Origin: Anagrus nilaparvatae | Lineage: Eukaryota > Arthropoda > Insecta > Hymenoptera > Mymaridae | NCBI GenBank assembly: GCA_022575985.1 | Contig: JAKSXM010000277.1 | Span: 1,426,001-1,490,000 of the forward strand | Length of the DNA stretch: 64,000 nucleotides | Reading direction: 5' to 3' | In this document: positions 46,995 through 58,390 of the stretch, piece by piece | How the letters are laid out: each line of letters opens with the position of its first letter | How positions within the stretch are numbered: the stretch's first letter is position 1 | Made by a program: the position numbers and the translations under genes | Notes under the pieces: model-generated | The model's input: only the letters and a program-made list of their open reading frames with translations | The model's database searches: none | What the model was told of the DNA's origin: nothing

Positions 46995-48655
46995 GTAAGT
47001 AATTAGAATTTCAGTAATTAATTATAAATTACAATATATTTTGATACTCTCACATTTAAAAAAAGTAAATGATGTTATTTTTTTTGAAAAGAATTTTGTT
47101 TGAATTCTTATTATTACTAATTTTCATCAATAACAGTGACAGGGTATTATTTTTGTTTATAAAACGGGGTTCAGTTTTTTATGTTGCAAATAAAAGAAAA
47201 TAAGTAATATTTCAACTAAATTTGAAGTACATAAACGTGAATCACTTTTTATTACAAATAAATATTGGCTTTATATTGCTATGACTTAAGTTTTATTTTA
47301 ATTAGTCTATTTTTGTAAGACTACTATAGGGTAACAATAAATTTTCTGAATAAAATAACGATTGTCAAAATGTTTAAGAGATTCGAGAACTTAAATTATT
47401 TTTTTGGCTTGACGAAAATCACTTATCATCACTTATCACACCCAAAAGGCGTAAATATTGCTTTCAAAAATACAATTAATACTGCAGTCAAAATACGGAG
47501 GGGGGTTGTATTGTTATTGGTAACAACTAGATTTGATTTTGTATAGGTTTTATGAGTCGCTGATCACGACTTTTGGGGTGATTTCGTTTAAGAAATTGTC
47601 ACTTCAATATAGGGTGCTGTGCTATTTTCAGACTTTTAGCGTCCAGATTTGGTCCATTTACCTTTTCTGGGTCGCTGATCGCGAATTTCGTGTTCTTGTT
47701 CATAATTTTAATTTCAGTTTTTAATGTTGCCAAAATTTTTATTTTTACCTTCACTATAAATATTAATTTTTTAGATAATTTAAGAGTGAAATATTAATTT
47801 TTCATAAAAACATCCCCGTAATTCTTTATTAGCGATCCAAAAAATCTATATTGACCAAATATGGACTGGAGTGCGAAAATAGCACTAGTACCCCTTTTTG
47901 GGGGTAGTTTATCATATTATAAGGGTGAAGCGCATATTTTTTTACAAAATCACCCCAAAATCCGTGATCAGCGACTCATAAAACCTATACAAGATGAAAT
48001 CTACTTTTTATCAATAACAATATACAACCGGCCCCCCTCCATATTTTGACTGGAGTAATACTTGTATTTTTTGAGTGCAATATTTACGCCTTTTGGGTGT
48101 GACAACTCTAAAATTAGCCATTTCTGGGTATTCTGCCAATGGAGACTATGGCTGAGAGTGATGTTAGGAATATTATACTAATTTTTTAGCTAATTTTACC
48201 GGGACCCAATTTCCATAAGATTTGTGCGGGGTCCTTTCGCTATGCGCTTCAGTGAACAAGAAAAAGTGATTTTACCCTACTGCATTTCTTCTTTTCTAAG
48301 TCGGCATAGAATAATTCAATTTAAAGGTAAATACTTTAAAAAAATTATTACTGTTTCAACTTGAGATTTAGAGAGAGTCATTAGGATCCCGGTATCGTTA
48401 TTATGAAATTACACTGTAATATATACTGTTTATTATGGTAATTACTATTGAGAATCATTATATTCGAAATCGCTAAATATTTACGATATCTTCTTTTTAA
48501 TGGTATATAAGCTAAAGTTATTGTTGAAAAGAAATTAATAAATAATGTCTATGAAATACAAAAACTAAACGTTCTGTATTTTATTTCATATACTAACTTA
48601 AGTATTGCATTTGTTATAATTAAATAATATTACACATTCAATTTTTTTTTTGCAG
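46995..48655. other. Intron 1 of the plus gene, holding a palindromic element
   Basis: Apart from the element at 47,425-48,245 it is AT-rich with no gene. Frames at 47,533 and 47,861 are element shadows. Confidence 0.55.
47425..48245. mobile_element. ~820-bp palindromic repeat element
   Basis: 47,425-47,600 and 47,945-48,110 are inverted (CACACCCAAAAGGCGTAAAT at one side, ATTTACGCCTTTTGGGTGTG at the other; CGCTGATCACG repeated and inverted). The right side extends to CAAATCTTATGGAAAT-like sequence also seen near 35,030. There is no coding capacity. Confidence 0.7.
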
Positions 48656-48865
48656 TTACATATGTATAAAAAGCAGCATGGGCTGTGAAGCTACATTTAT
48701 TTATGTCGAAAGAGGTCCACACATCAGAAATAATTCTCACATATGTCAAAAATCTAAGCATCGTAAGGCAGAAGGAAAAAGGTTTTTAAAAACCATCCAA
48801 GAAAGAGCAAAGCAAACAGAGAGTTTAGTCACTGCAAGAGAGTTGTTTGATATTGAATCCCAGAA
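48656..48865 (+). CDS. Exon 2 of the plus FLYWCH-MULE gene (zinc ligands)
   Basis: Acceptor TTTTTTTTTGCAG. Reads Y-I-C-I-K-S-S-M-G-C and later H-I-R-N-N-S-H-I-C, the same C-x5/6-C ... H-x5-H-x-C pattern as minus exon 2, followed by a basic region. Donor AA/GTAAGC, phase 2, also as in the minus gene. Confidence 0.75.
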
Positions 48866-49385
48866 GTAAGCGTTATTTATTATTATGATTTGGTACACAA
48901 TACACCAATTACAAAATTTAACGAATAACAATTTCAAATATTTCGGTTTTCACATTTATTGTAGTCAATGATCTGAATTTTAATAAAAATATATCCTATA
49001 ATTGATATACAGCAAGGAAAGTGTTTGCGGCAAGCTGATTCTCTTTTAATAATTATTAAAGTTTTATTGCAAATAAAATTAGTTTCTTTTTTAAATTTTA
49101 ATATTTAATTTTTCTGAATTAAAAAATATTATTCATTTATATCTAAAAATAAAAAATTTTATTAAATTATTTTTATTATTTAATTGTAACGTTACTTTTG
49201 GTCTAAAAAAGTTTTTAAATGCAAACTCATTATAATTTTTTACTTTTCCCTTGTCTGAAGTTGACGTAAATATTTTGGAATTTGTTAGAAACTATGCAAA
49301 ATGTGGGTAGATATTTTGTTTCTTCTATTTATTCCTGTCAGTTGTTCATTTTATAATTGCTTTTTTATTAATACTTGAGATAAAA

Positions 49386-50967
49386 CCCATGTACAAAAAT
49401 CGTCTAATAGCCAGCTAATAGCTGGCTAATAGATGGCTAATAGCTGGCTAATAGCCGGCTATTAGCTGGCTACGATTTGGCTACGAACTGGATACCAATT
49501 TATATTTTACAAATTTTCTTTGAAATTTTATTCCGGAAAATTCCACATCGAAAAAAGAATCTGCTTGCCGCAAGCGGGATTCCGTTTGCGAAAAACGGTA
49601 AAAACTTTTGCGACAAATAGATTTCTTTTTTTCAGTGCAGGATTGATATCTTTTTATCATTTTATAACTTTTTGATCTGCAAATAAAATCATTCATCAAT
49701 TTTGTATTTTTCTTCGGGAAGTCATTCCGATTCGCGTTTCATGATTTTGTTCCTTATCAATTTACATTTCCACACCAACTCGTCTTACCAAATTTTAAGG
49801 TTACTTCAAAAAATTAAACTTTTCTTCTTCCCAATGACATTTGAACTCTAAGAAATTACGAAAATAATTTTTCTCTGCGGAAACGAGAAAGTTTCTCATC
49901 GTATGAAAAAATTTGTTCATGACCGAATTTCGGAAATTTTTTTCTTGTATACACAATATTGTTGACTTGAAAATTTACCGAAAAAATAAAATTTTTAACT
50001 GATATTTTTTTTTATTTAATGAAATATTCTTAAGTTCACTATAAATTTAAATATTTTAATTTCTTTAGATGGCTAAATTGGATCGACTCGCGCGTTAGGC
50101 TTCTCGAAAAAAATTAACTTGATATGATTTGAAACTATCTGAATTTATTTGTTTTTAAATATAAATAATTACAATTCGTTGCCATGTCAATATTTTCAAT
50201 TAAAAAATAAACAGATAGTTTCAAATCGTATCAAGTTAGTTTTTTTCGTGAAGCCTAACGCGCGAGTCGATCCAATTTAGCCATCTAAAGAAATTAAAAT
50301 ATTTAAATTTATAGTGAACTTAAGAATATTTCATTAAATAAAAAAAAATATCAGTTAAAAATTTTATTTTTTCGGTAAATTTTCAAGTCAACAATATTGT
50401 GTATACAAGAAAAAAATTTCCGAAACTCGGTCATGAACAAATTTTTTCATACGATGAGAAACTTTCTCGTTTCCGCAGAGAAAAATTATTTTCGTAATTT
50501 CTTAGAGTTCAAATGTCATTGGGAAGAAGAAAAGTTTAATTTTTTGAAGTAACCTTAAAATTTGGTAAGACGAGTTGGTGCGGAAATGTAAATTGATAAG
50601 GAACAAAATCATGAAACGCGAATCGGAATGGCTTCCCGAAGAAAAATACAAAATTGATGAATGATTTTTTTTGCAGATCAAAAAGTTATAAAATGATAAA
50701 AAGATATCAATCCTGCACTGAAAAAAAGAAATCTATTTGTCGCAAAAGTTTTTACCGTTTTTCGCAAACGGAATCCCGCTTGCGGCAAGCAGATTCTTTT
50801 TTCGATGTGGAATTTTCCGGAATAAAATTTCAAAGAAAATTTGTAAAATATAAATTGGTATCCAGTTCGTAGCCAAATCGTAGCCAGCTAATAGCCGGCT
50901 ATTAGCCAGCTATAAGCCATCTATTAGCCAGCTATTAGCTGGCTATTAGACGATTTTTTTACATGGG
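49386..50967. mobile_element. 1.58-kb near-perfect foldback element with tandem-repeat tips
   Basis: Tips CCCATGTACAAAAATCG and CGATTTTTTTACATGGG. Next come several tandem CTAATAGCTGGC-type 12-mers, then ~700 bp of arm that is nearly identical in the two halves (49,402-50,147 and 50,204-50,955), with only ~56 bp of spacer. Tandem-repeat-tipped foldbacks resemble Drosophila FB elements in layout. The 72-residue frames at 49,481 and 50,654 are mirror images and not genes. It lies in intron 2 of the plus MULE gene. Confidence 0.88.
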
Positions 50968-51046
50968 AAGGAGGAATATAAAATTAATAAATAGATTGCT
51001 TACTAATCGAAAACCTGATTTTCATTTTTTAAATATTGTCTTATAG

Positions 51047-51416
51047 GCATGAAGCGGATGCTTTAAAAGTATCTTTTGTGCAAGTTCAAAAAAGCATTAC
51101 AAATGCTGCAAAATAAACTGAGTATATGCCACTGAATTTAAAACAAGAAAAATATGACAGTGTATATGAATTGTACAAGGATTTGAAAGAAAATCCAAAT
51201 ATTTTTAAGTCTCCTGAAAAAGATGAAGACTTATTAAGTTTTAAGCTTCTGTATTCAACATCTAAAACTATGCATTTAATTATTTATGATGAAAAACTTT
51301 TAAGAACATTAAAAGGCCATTTTGAGATGTATGAAGATGGTACCTTTGATTCGCGGCCTTCAAACGTAAAAGGAGTTATGCAGCTTTTTACGATAATGGT
51401 TAAGGTGAATGATATT
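51047..51416 (+). CDS. Exon 3 of the plus FLYWCH-MULE gene, with premature stop
   Basis: 370 nt from acceptor GTCTTATAG to donor GTAAGTTTG, phase 0 exit. TAA at 51,114-51,116 is in frame. Downstream the frame is open and includes F-E-M-Y-E-D-G-T-F-D-S-R-P and G-V-M-Q-L-F-T-I-M-V, the start of the MULE catalytic fold. Confidence 0.75.
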
Positions 51417-53127
51417 GTAAGTTTGCATTTCATTATTGCTAAATTGATATTTTTTGTATAAAACACCTAAAAAAACATATATATCTGGATTTTTATCAAA
51501 GGGTACTACTGGTATTAGTATTTGTTAATTTTAACGAGTATAACATTGAAATTATTAAATATTTTTAGTAAAAATATTCTTTTTTGAAACAATAACTGTA
51601 TGTTATGCAAAAGGGCGAAAGGTGGATAAGTTGTAATGTAAAGGGACTCGAGTCAGTTACTCACAACAGTGCTTTTAAATTCGACCTAAGGTGCAATCGT
51701 ACACTTACATCAAATATATATAATGTAACTTTTTATTTTCTTTTATCAATAATTTAATATAATCTTTTTATTAATTTTTCTCGTAAGTGATTTGACTTTA
51801 AAAGTCTACATGAGGGCGACGAATTTTACTACTTTCTCAATTTTACTTTAGAATTAAGTTAGAAATCGCAGGTATTTCTTAAATTTCTAGGCGTGCAGAT
51901 CTAAATTTTCCACCCGTAAGATGGAATTGTGGACGCAAAATAAAAATTTAACATTTTATAAAATAAAATGTTATTTTAACATTGCATTTTTAAATTATTG
52001 AATTTGTAATTCCCTCTATTCTTGTTAAAATCAGATTTATTGTATTTAAAAAAAAAATTTTTTTTAGAAAGGGGCAATAATACATACAAATAAAATGTCT
52101 TAACAAAATAGTTTTAATAATCTATTTTGTTAAGCCATTTTATTTGTATGTATTGTTGCCCTTTTGTAGACAAAATTTTCTTTAATAAAATGAATATGTT
52201 TTTTATTTTAGTAACAATTTTTAATAGAAATTAAACTTAAAACTATTTAACATTTTTTTTATATTTGGGCGATTATTTCTCAACCCGGCCACCCCCCTCT
52301 GTCCAAAAATGGTGGCAACTTAAAAAGATTTTGGATTTCTCAAATAGACTGGAAAAGGGCCTAGTTTTTTATTCTCATTGGCCTTTTCAATTCTGTAAAT
52401 CGGCTGTGTCCATTTTAGGCACTGAGCGGCGCCAGGTCGACATTTGAAAATCAGAAAAATTGAAATAAAAGTAGATTAACGGTAAGTTTTTTGAAATTTT
52501 TTTCTGTTAAAAGTTGTTATTTATTAAAATAAAGAAAATGAGACCACTTGCGTGGTAATTGGTTGATTTCTTAAAAAGTTTTGTGGGTGCTATGTAGTTT
52601 TTAAAAATGGGTAAAAAACGGCTAATTAGACTGCTGATATCTCTGAACCTACAAATCCAAAATAAAAAAGTTTTAGTGCAAAATGGTAGTCTTTTGATAC
52701 ATAATAAGTGTGCCAAATATCAGGGGATTTGATCGAGTAGAATTCTCTTAAAAAAATGGGTCAAAATTTGTTTCAGAATTACCCTTAAAATTGCTAAAAA
52801 CTACTCTATATCAGTGATATCAGCTCAACTTTATATCAGTGATAACTGTTATTTTTTTGGGTTAGCTGTTGTAATGTATACTACTTTCGTCATGAAAGAT
52901 GTTGAATAATATTATATATTTATATAGTAAAAGGACAAGGGGGTTACAATATCGAATCTCTTTATGGAATTTAAATGTTTTTTAAATAAAATTGAAACAA
53001 TTTAGTATTTTACATTACAAATGGAGGAAATCAGTAAGAAATAGCTGATAATCCTCTTAAAATGGAAAATAATAGGTCAGAAATAAAATACTAATTAATG
53101 TAAGATAAATAATTTGAAAATTTGCAG
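51417..53127. other. Intron 3 of the plus gene, holding a hairpin MITE
   Basis: No gene. The hairpin at 52,063-52,172 is listed separately. A short patch near 52,262-52,440 is less AT-rich (CAACCCGGCCACCCCCCTCT) without a frame of interest. Confidence 0.55.
52063..52172. mobile_element. ~110-bp hairpin MITE
   Basis: GGGCAATAATACATACAAAT ... and its near-perfect inverse ATTTGTATGTATTGTTGCCC give ~46-bp arms around a 12-bp centre. There is no coding capacity. Confidence 0.8.
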
Positions 53128-53325
53128 GTTGTCCCAGTAGCTTGGGTCTTTATGACAAGAAAAACAATAAAGGCATATGAATGTATCTGGAAGTTTTTTA
53201 AGGTTGAATTCCCAGAGTTTCACCCAGTTCAATCAATGAGTGACTTTGAGTTATCAATCATAAATTCAATCGGTAATGTTTATGAAAACATTAAAGTATG
53301 TGGCTGTCACTTCCACTATTGTCAG
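53128..53325 (+). CDS. Exon 4 of the plus FLYWCH-MULE gene (DFE motif)
   Basis: 198 nt between acceptor AATTTGCAG and donor GTAAAT. Encodes V-V-P-V-A-W, F-H-P-V-Q-S-M-S-D-F-E and V-C-G-C-H-F-H-Y-C-Q, a textbook MULE segment with the second catalytic Asp and the Cys-His pair. Confidence 0.88.
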
Positions 53326-54099
53326 GTAAATTAAATTGCATACATTACTACGCATAGTATTTATTAAAAAATTGTGTATAAAGTCAATTTAAAAAAGTGT
53401 GAAAAATGTAAAGAGTATTTTAGAAACGTTTTTTAGTTAAAAATATTTTCCATCTTAAGTGATTGTATTTAAAACGAGACAAAAATAGTCACTGAAAATT
53501 TTTAAATTGTTATAATTGAGCAACAGTTATCCTCATCGATAAAAAAAAACGTTGAACTGATTTGTGTGAGCACAACCAACGAGCATGTAACATGTTGTTT
53601 TAAAAAATGCTTAACATCTTATTTTATGTCGTTAAATTCTGATTATTGTAAGTCTTTAAATTAAAATAATTTAAGTATCATTGGACCCCCCTCCCCCTCT
53701 TAATGAAAACCCTACTCTCAAGTACCCCCTTCCTTGTTAACATATTCCATGTTAAAAGAAATATAAATGCGTTGAAAAAGACTGTACTGTATGAAGCTTA
53801 AATTTTCATTGATATTAACTATATAATAAAAAAATATTTTACATTACACGCTGCAAAAAAGATCTACTTTCTTACTTTCGGGCGATCTTTTTTTCGCTTT
53901 TAATGAAAAACTATGTGTTGAACACGGGAAAAAATGTAGGCAATTTTACTTTCAATGCTGTCTGCACTCGTTCGCTACCCTCACTCGTGCATACAACTGC
54001 ATTGAAAGCCAAATCCTATTTTTTTTCCCTTGTTGAACAAATAGATATTTACTACCTCAGTTCTATTCCTTCTCTTTTATCTAAACATTATAATTGGTT

Positions 54100-54930
54100 C
54101 CGTCTGTAAAGAGTGATATTGCACAACCATTATGGTATGAAGACCTAATTTTTTAACAAAAATTTCCACGAAAGTACATATATTTGAAAGTACGATTTTT
54201 ACTCGATATCTCGAATCTGATAATTCATTTCTTTTTAATTTTTGTAACAAAATTTTCGTCACAAAAAAATACAAAAGATACCAAATTTTTTTTTATTTTT
54301 CGACGTAATACCTAATTTATGTATATAAAAGTACTAATATTTGAAAATATTGTTTTTAATTGCGATACCTTTAATCTGACACTAATTTTTTTTTTTTTTT
54401 TAATTTTTTTTTAAATTTTTTAGATAAAATATTAAAAAAACCATTATACATATGTTTTATTTTTGAACGTATAGTATTAAATTTTTTTCTAAGAAAGTAT
54501 TAATACCTGAAAATATTATGTTTTATTTCGATATGACGAATACAAACCATATTAAATTAGATTATAATTATATATAATTTTTAAATGTTAATATTTTTTA
54601 AATTATATAACCTATATATATTTTGGTAGCTTTATCAATGTTTTTTTTATATTTTCGGACGTAGTACATACAATTTTTTTCTCCAAAAGAATTAATTTTA
54701 AAAATATCGTTTCACTCGATTTCTCGGATCTGCATACTTAATTTTTTGGAAATTATTTTTAAAATTTTCACTACCAAAAAATACGAGATGCACCAACTTT
54801 GTTTTGTTTTTGGATGAATTACCTAATTTTTTTATAAGAAAATATTAATTTTAGAAATATCGCTTGTACTCCATTTCAGGAATATGATGTCAGAAATCCA
54901 GTAAAAGTGAAAATTTTTCCTCAAAATTTT
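54100..54930. repeat. Diverged ~140-bp tandem array
   Basis: The phrase ATTTTCGACGTAATACCTAA, then an AAAGTATTAATATTTGAAA-like block, then TCGATATCTCGAATCTGA recurs about six times with strong divergence. Confidence 0.65.
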
Positions 54931-55077
54931 GTCTTTTTTTTTCTATGTAAAAAGCCAAATTTTTTCTTGATAATTCAAACTGACAATAACAAGGAAAAAA
55001 TCATTTTTAGTTTTTAATATTAAATAAAAATATTTGATTTCTGAGCTAACAATTTGCTTTATTTTTTCAATAAATTG

Positions 55078-55116
55078 CCCACGTTTCGAAGACCTTCAGT
55101 CTTCATTATCAAGGCT
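55078..55116 (-). ncRNA. Hammerhead-like hairpin motif, third copy with a different stem
   Basis: On the minus strand: GCCTTGATAAT, stem GAAGAC/GTCTTC with loop TGAAG, then GAAACGTGGG. The flanks match the motif in the PLE at 16,954-16,990, but the stem sequence differs completely while remaining perfectly paired. Confidence 0.45.
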
Positions 55117-55460
55117 AAAAATTTACAATATTTTACAATTTTATAAAAACTTTTTTTACATAATTCCAAATTTAAAAATTGAACATTACCTTATTAAATA
55201 TTTTAAAGTAAAGAATCTACAATATTCTTCACTGAGTAACGATCTTATACTAATCTTTGAGCTTTTAAAAAATTTTACAAGTGCTAGATTTTTTTACACG
55301 AAGGAACATAATATAAACAAAATCTAAAGTTTGTAACTCTAACGTACATTTTTAATGACTATTTTTTAATATGAAACTTATTACTCATTATTAAATACTC
55401 TGAATCTATAAATTTTCAAAATAATTTATTTGTCGGTCCCTAAACTCTTCTCTATGATTT

Positions 55461-55724
55461 TTAACATATATATAAATGTTCAAGTGCTTTAGGTTTAAAA
55501 AATGTTTTATTTAATTCCTTATCACATAATACTTTGTTAAGTAAAATAGACCTTTCAGAAAATTTTCTCATTGCTAATGAGGAACCATAGTGCCAATTAC
55601 TTGGCAGCGACGTTTTTTTAATTATTTTTATATAATCATTGAATTTAATTAAAGAATGCTCTTTATTTTCAAATATCAAACAATTCCTTCTCTCCATTTT
55701 TTTTAAACACTTTAAAAACTTCAT
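55461..55724 (-). pseudogene. Unassigned 87-residue frame next to a PLE-type motif
   Basis: A Lys-rich frame with S-N-W-H-Y-G and F-S-E-R-S-I-L-L-N-K-V-L, positioned 345 bp upstream (minus strand) of the hairpin motif at 55,078-55,116. It could be the N-terminal part of a Penelope-like protein, which commonly lacks strong motifs, but no diagnostic residue is visible. It may equally be chance. Confidence 0.25.
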
Positions 55725-56008
55725 TTATAACAAATGTTTATAAAAAAATAGCCTCTTTTTTACTATTGTCCCCTTACCTAACATCAGTTTCTTCACTCTC
55801 ATTAAAATGATTCGCGCTTTTTTTTGTGTATATTTGTACTATATAATTTTTTTTTTTAATTTGACTATCCCGGTACTCAATTTTAGGTATAAAAAATTAA
55901 CTAGCATGATGATAAAAAGGGGACTGTTTTTTTAATGCTTAATCCATAGCAAATTTTGTTCTTCTACTTGTTAACATTTTGTATTTTAACAATTTAAATT
56001 TTTTATAG

Positions 56009-56363
56009 TGTTTTATAAGAAAAGCAAAGCAACTTAAAATTCTGCTGCCAAAAAATAATGAAACAGAAAACCAAGTAGGCAACAATATTGTTAAGCGAAT
56101 GATGTCATTAGCTCATTTGCCAGCAGATAGAATAGAGGAGGGTATTTTGTATATAAGACAATTAGTTAATACCCATTTTCCTAATGATGACGCATGGGCA
56201 TATTACGTAAATGTATACTACCAACGACAATGGTTAAATACAGTGACTCCAGCTAGATTTAGCGTCTATAAGGTAGTTGATAAAACCAATAATTACTTGG
56301 AGAGCTACCATCGTACGTTAAACAAAAGAACAAAAAAAAGGCCAACTGTTAAAAAATTAATCA
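56009..56363 (+). CDS. Exon 5 of the plus FLYWCH-MULE gene
   Basis: 355 nt from acceptor TTTTTTATAG to donor GTAAGT. Contains L-P-A-D-R-I-E-E-G, F-P-N-D-D-A-W, R-F-S-V-Y and K-T-N-N-Y-L-E-S-Y-H-R-T-L-N, the conserved MULE C-terminal block. Phase 1 exit fits exon 6. Confidence 0.88.
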
Positions 56364-58390
56364 GTAAGTATTTTTTAACTGTAAGTAAGTAATGTTAATT
56401 AATATTTTAAAATATGATTGTAGTAATATTTAAGTAATAAAGTAGGTATGTCCTAACCCCATGATTCCATCTGTATAAACTACAAGGCGCCTTTTAGATT
56501 AATAATTAGAAAATACTTAGCCGATATACGAAAGTTTAATAAAAGCAAAATTAATTGTTTTATGTAAGGTGGGTATCAAAGTTGGCATATATATTTAGGA
56601 CGCCAATCTACGAACATTATATATATTTATATAAATTTATAATTCATTAATAACTGCAGTTATTCGCTTTACTAAAATTTTTGTAACGTTTGTTAGACAG
56701 TGAACACGTGAATTTTATTCAATTAGTCATACATTAATTAATAAAATTAAATTAAACTCCCTAAGCACGCGTGTATAAGCTTTTCAATGTTCATTTAATA
56801 ATTTTTTTCTTATTTTATCATCAGCGTTTGTATTTTGTGGGTTTAAGGGGAGTCCTTGGATTTGTTAAAATTTTATTGTTTTTAATTTAATTATTTTTTT
56901 AATTTTATAATTTTATTTTTTTACATTATTGATAAAAAATCCGGAATGAATTTTGAAAAATAATCTGGAAAATAATTTTATAATTTAAAAAATATCCTAA
57001 AGTAAAGAAATAAAATAACTAGAAGTACATTTATGTTTATGACAAAATGAAAAAAAATTTGATGAATTTTAGTGTTAATTAAAATGCCTTGCCGTCACTC
57101 TTGATTCGCGATTAACGTAAAATAAAATATAAACGAAAGGCGAAAAATAACCGAATGGAATTTGACATCTGATGATTTTGCATAGTTTTTAAATGATTTT
57201 TTTAAAAGAAAAGAAGTTAAAATAAATAAATCAAATGTTGTGCAAAATATGTTTATTATCTATGTAAAAATGAAATTAGAGAATAATGAAAAAAAATTTT
57301 CATTGTGGTATAAACGCTTAACATCTATCGTCTGTAAACACATTATTATATTTTATTATAAACATAATTATAATATTTATTAGCAAAAAAAAGTATTAAT
57401 AACTAATATATACCTTCTAGATAAATGAAAAAAAAAAAGAAAACTATTGGGCTGTAACGTAAGAAAAATAGTAGATTCCTATACAAGAAATCAAATAAAC
57501 AATATAATCTTCTCTCTATAAGAATGAGTGTTACATTATTTTTGTGTATAAAAATGTTCTTTTTATTATAATTACTGTAAATGCAAGTATAATACAAATA
57601 TTCATATTTCATTTGTTGAATATTACATTTTGTGGTCCATGAGAAAAGTGTACTTAAAAATAAAATGTGAGATATATTCGAAAAAATTATAGTCGACTGA
57701 AAATTGAAACGTTATTTACAAAAAGTGGTTGCGATAATACCAGCTTTGACCGGTACTGTATGAAAAAGGTACTTTATTTTATAAGTTTTCTAGTTTACAT
57801 AGTTTCGTCCACAGAATATTATTAATAATGTTATAGTAAATATTTGTAAATACTGTTATTAATAAAAATAACTTTTTAAATCGTCTAAGGCATTTTTTTT
57901 ATATAGATCAATAATACTTATAAGTGTGTATATAGAAAATAACGTGGATCAATAGTTGGGTGCAAAGAAAAAATATAAAAAAATGTAGGTGGTTTGTATG
58001 TGCTAGAGCTTTTTGTTGTAACAAGATATTTTAAGAAAGAAAGGCAGTTTCATATTTTCTCCTTTGCAAAAACGCTTAATATTTGCTTCTGAAAGTTTGT
58101 TTACGTTATATTCTTGTTTAGCACTTAATTATAATAGTAATGTACCGTATAAATTGCAAGTTGCTTGCATTAATTTTATGCAAATGGGTGGCGTAATATA
58201 CTTTATTAAAGAATGTTAGTATGAACTGAATTTTTTTTTTAATTCTTAGCATACCCAAAAAAACCATTAAAAACTTAGCTTTATTACTTAAATATTAAGG
58301 ATCAAGTGAAAAACTTGATCCTAAGTATGAAGTGAAAATGTATTAATATTTGTAAAATCAAGTATTTTAAATGAATTTTAAAAATTGCAG
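56364..58390. other. Intron 5 of the plus gene: no gene, one perfect short hairpin
   Basis: AT-rich. AGGATCAAGT-GAAAA-ACTTGATCCT at 58,299-58,323 is a perfect 10-bp stem about 68 bp before the exon 6 acceptor. No other feature was recognised. Confidence 0.55.

Larger units (their letters stand above)
53326..56008. other. Intron 4 of the plus gene, holding repeats and a PLE remnant
   Basis: 53,555-53,760 is a decayed piece of the 26,222/61,487 repeat family (ACAACCAACGAGCATG, C-runs). The tandem array and the PLE remnant are listed separately. No other gene was seen. Confidence 0.55.

Noticed and set aside
49481..50872. Two nearly identical 72-residue frames on opposite strands
   Set aside because: They are mirror copies created by the palindromic arms of the foldback element and have no domain.
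51284..51466. 60-residue minus-strand frame
   Set aside because: It is the antisense shadow of exon 3 of the plus MULE gene.
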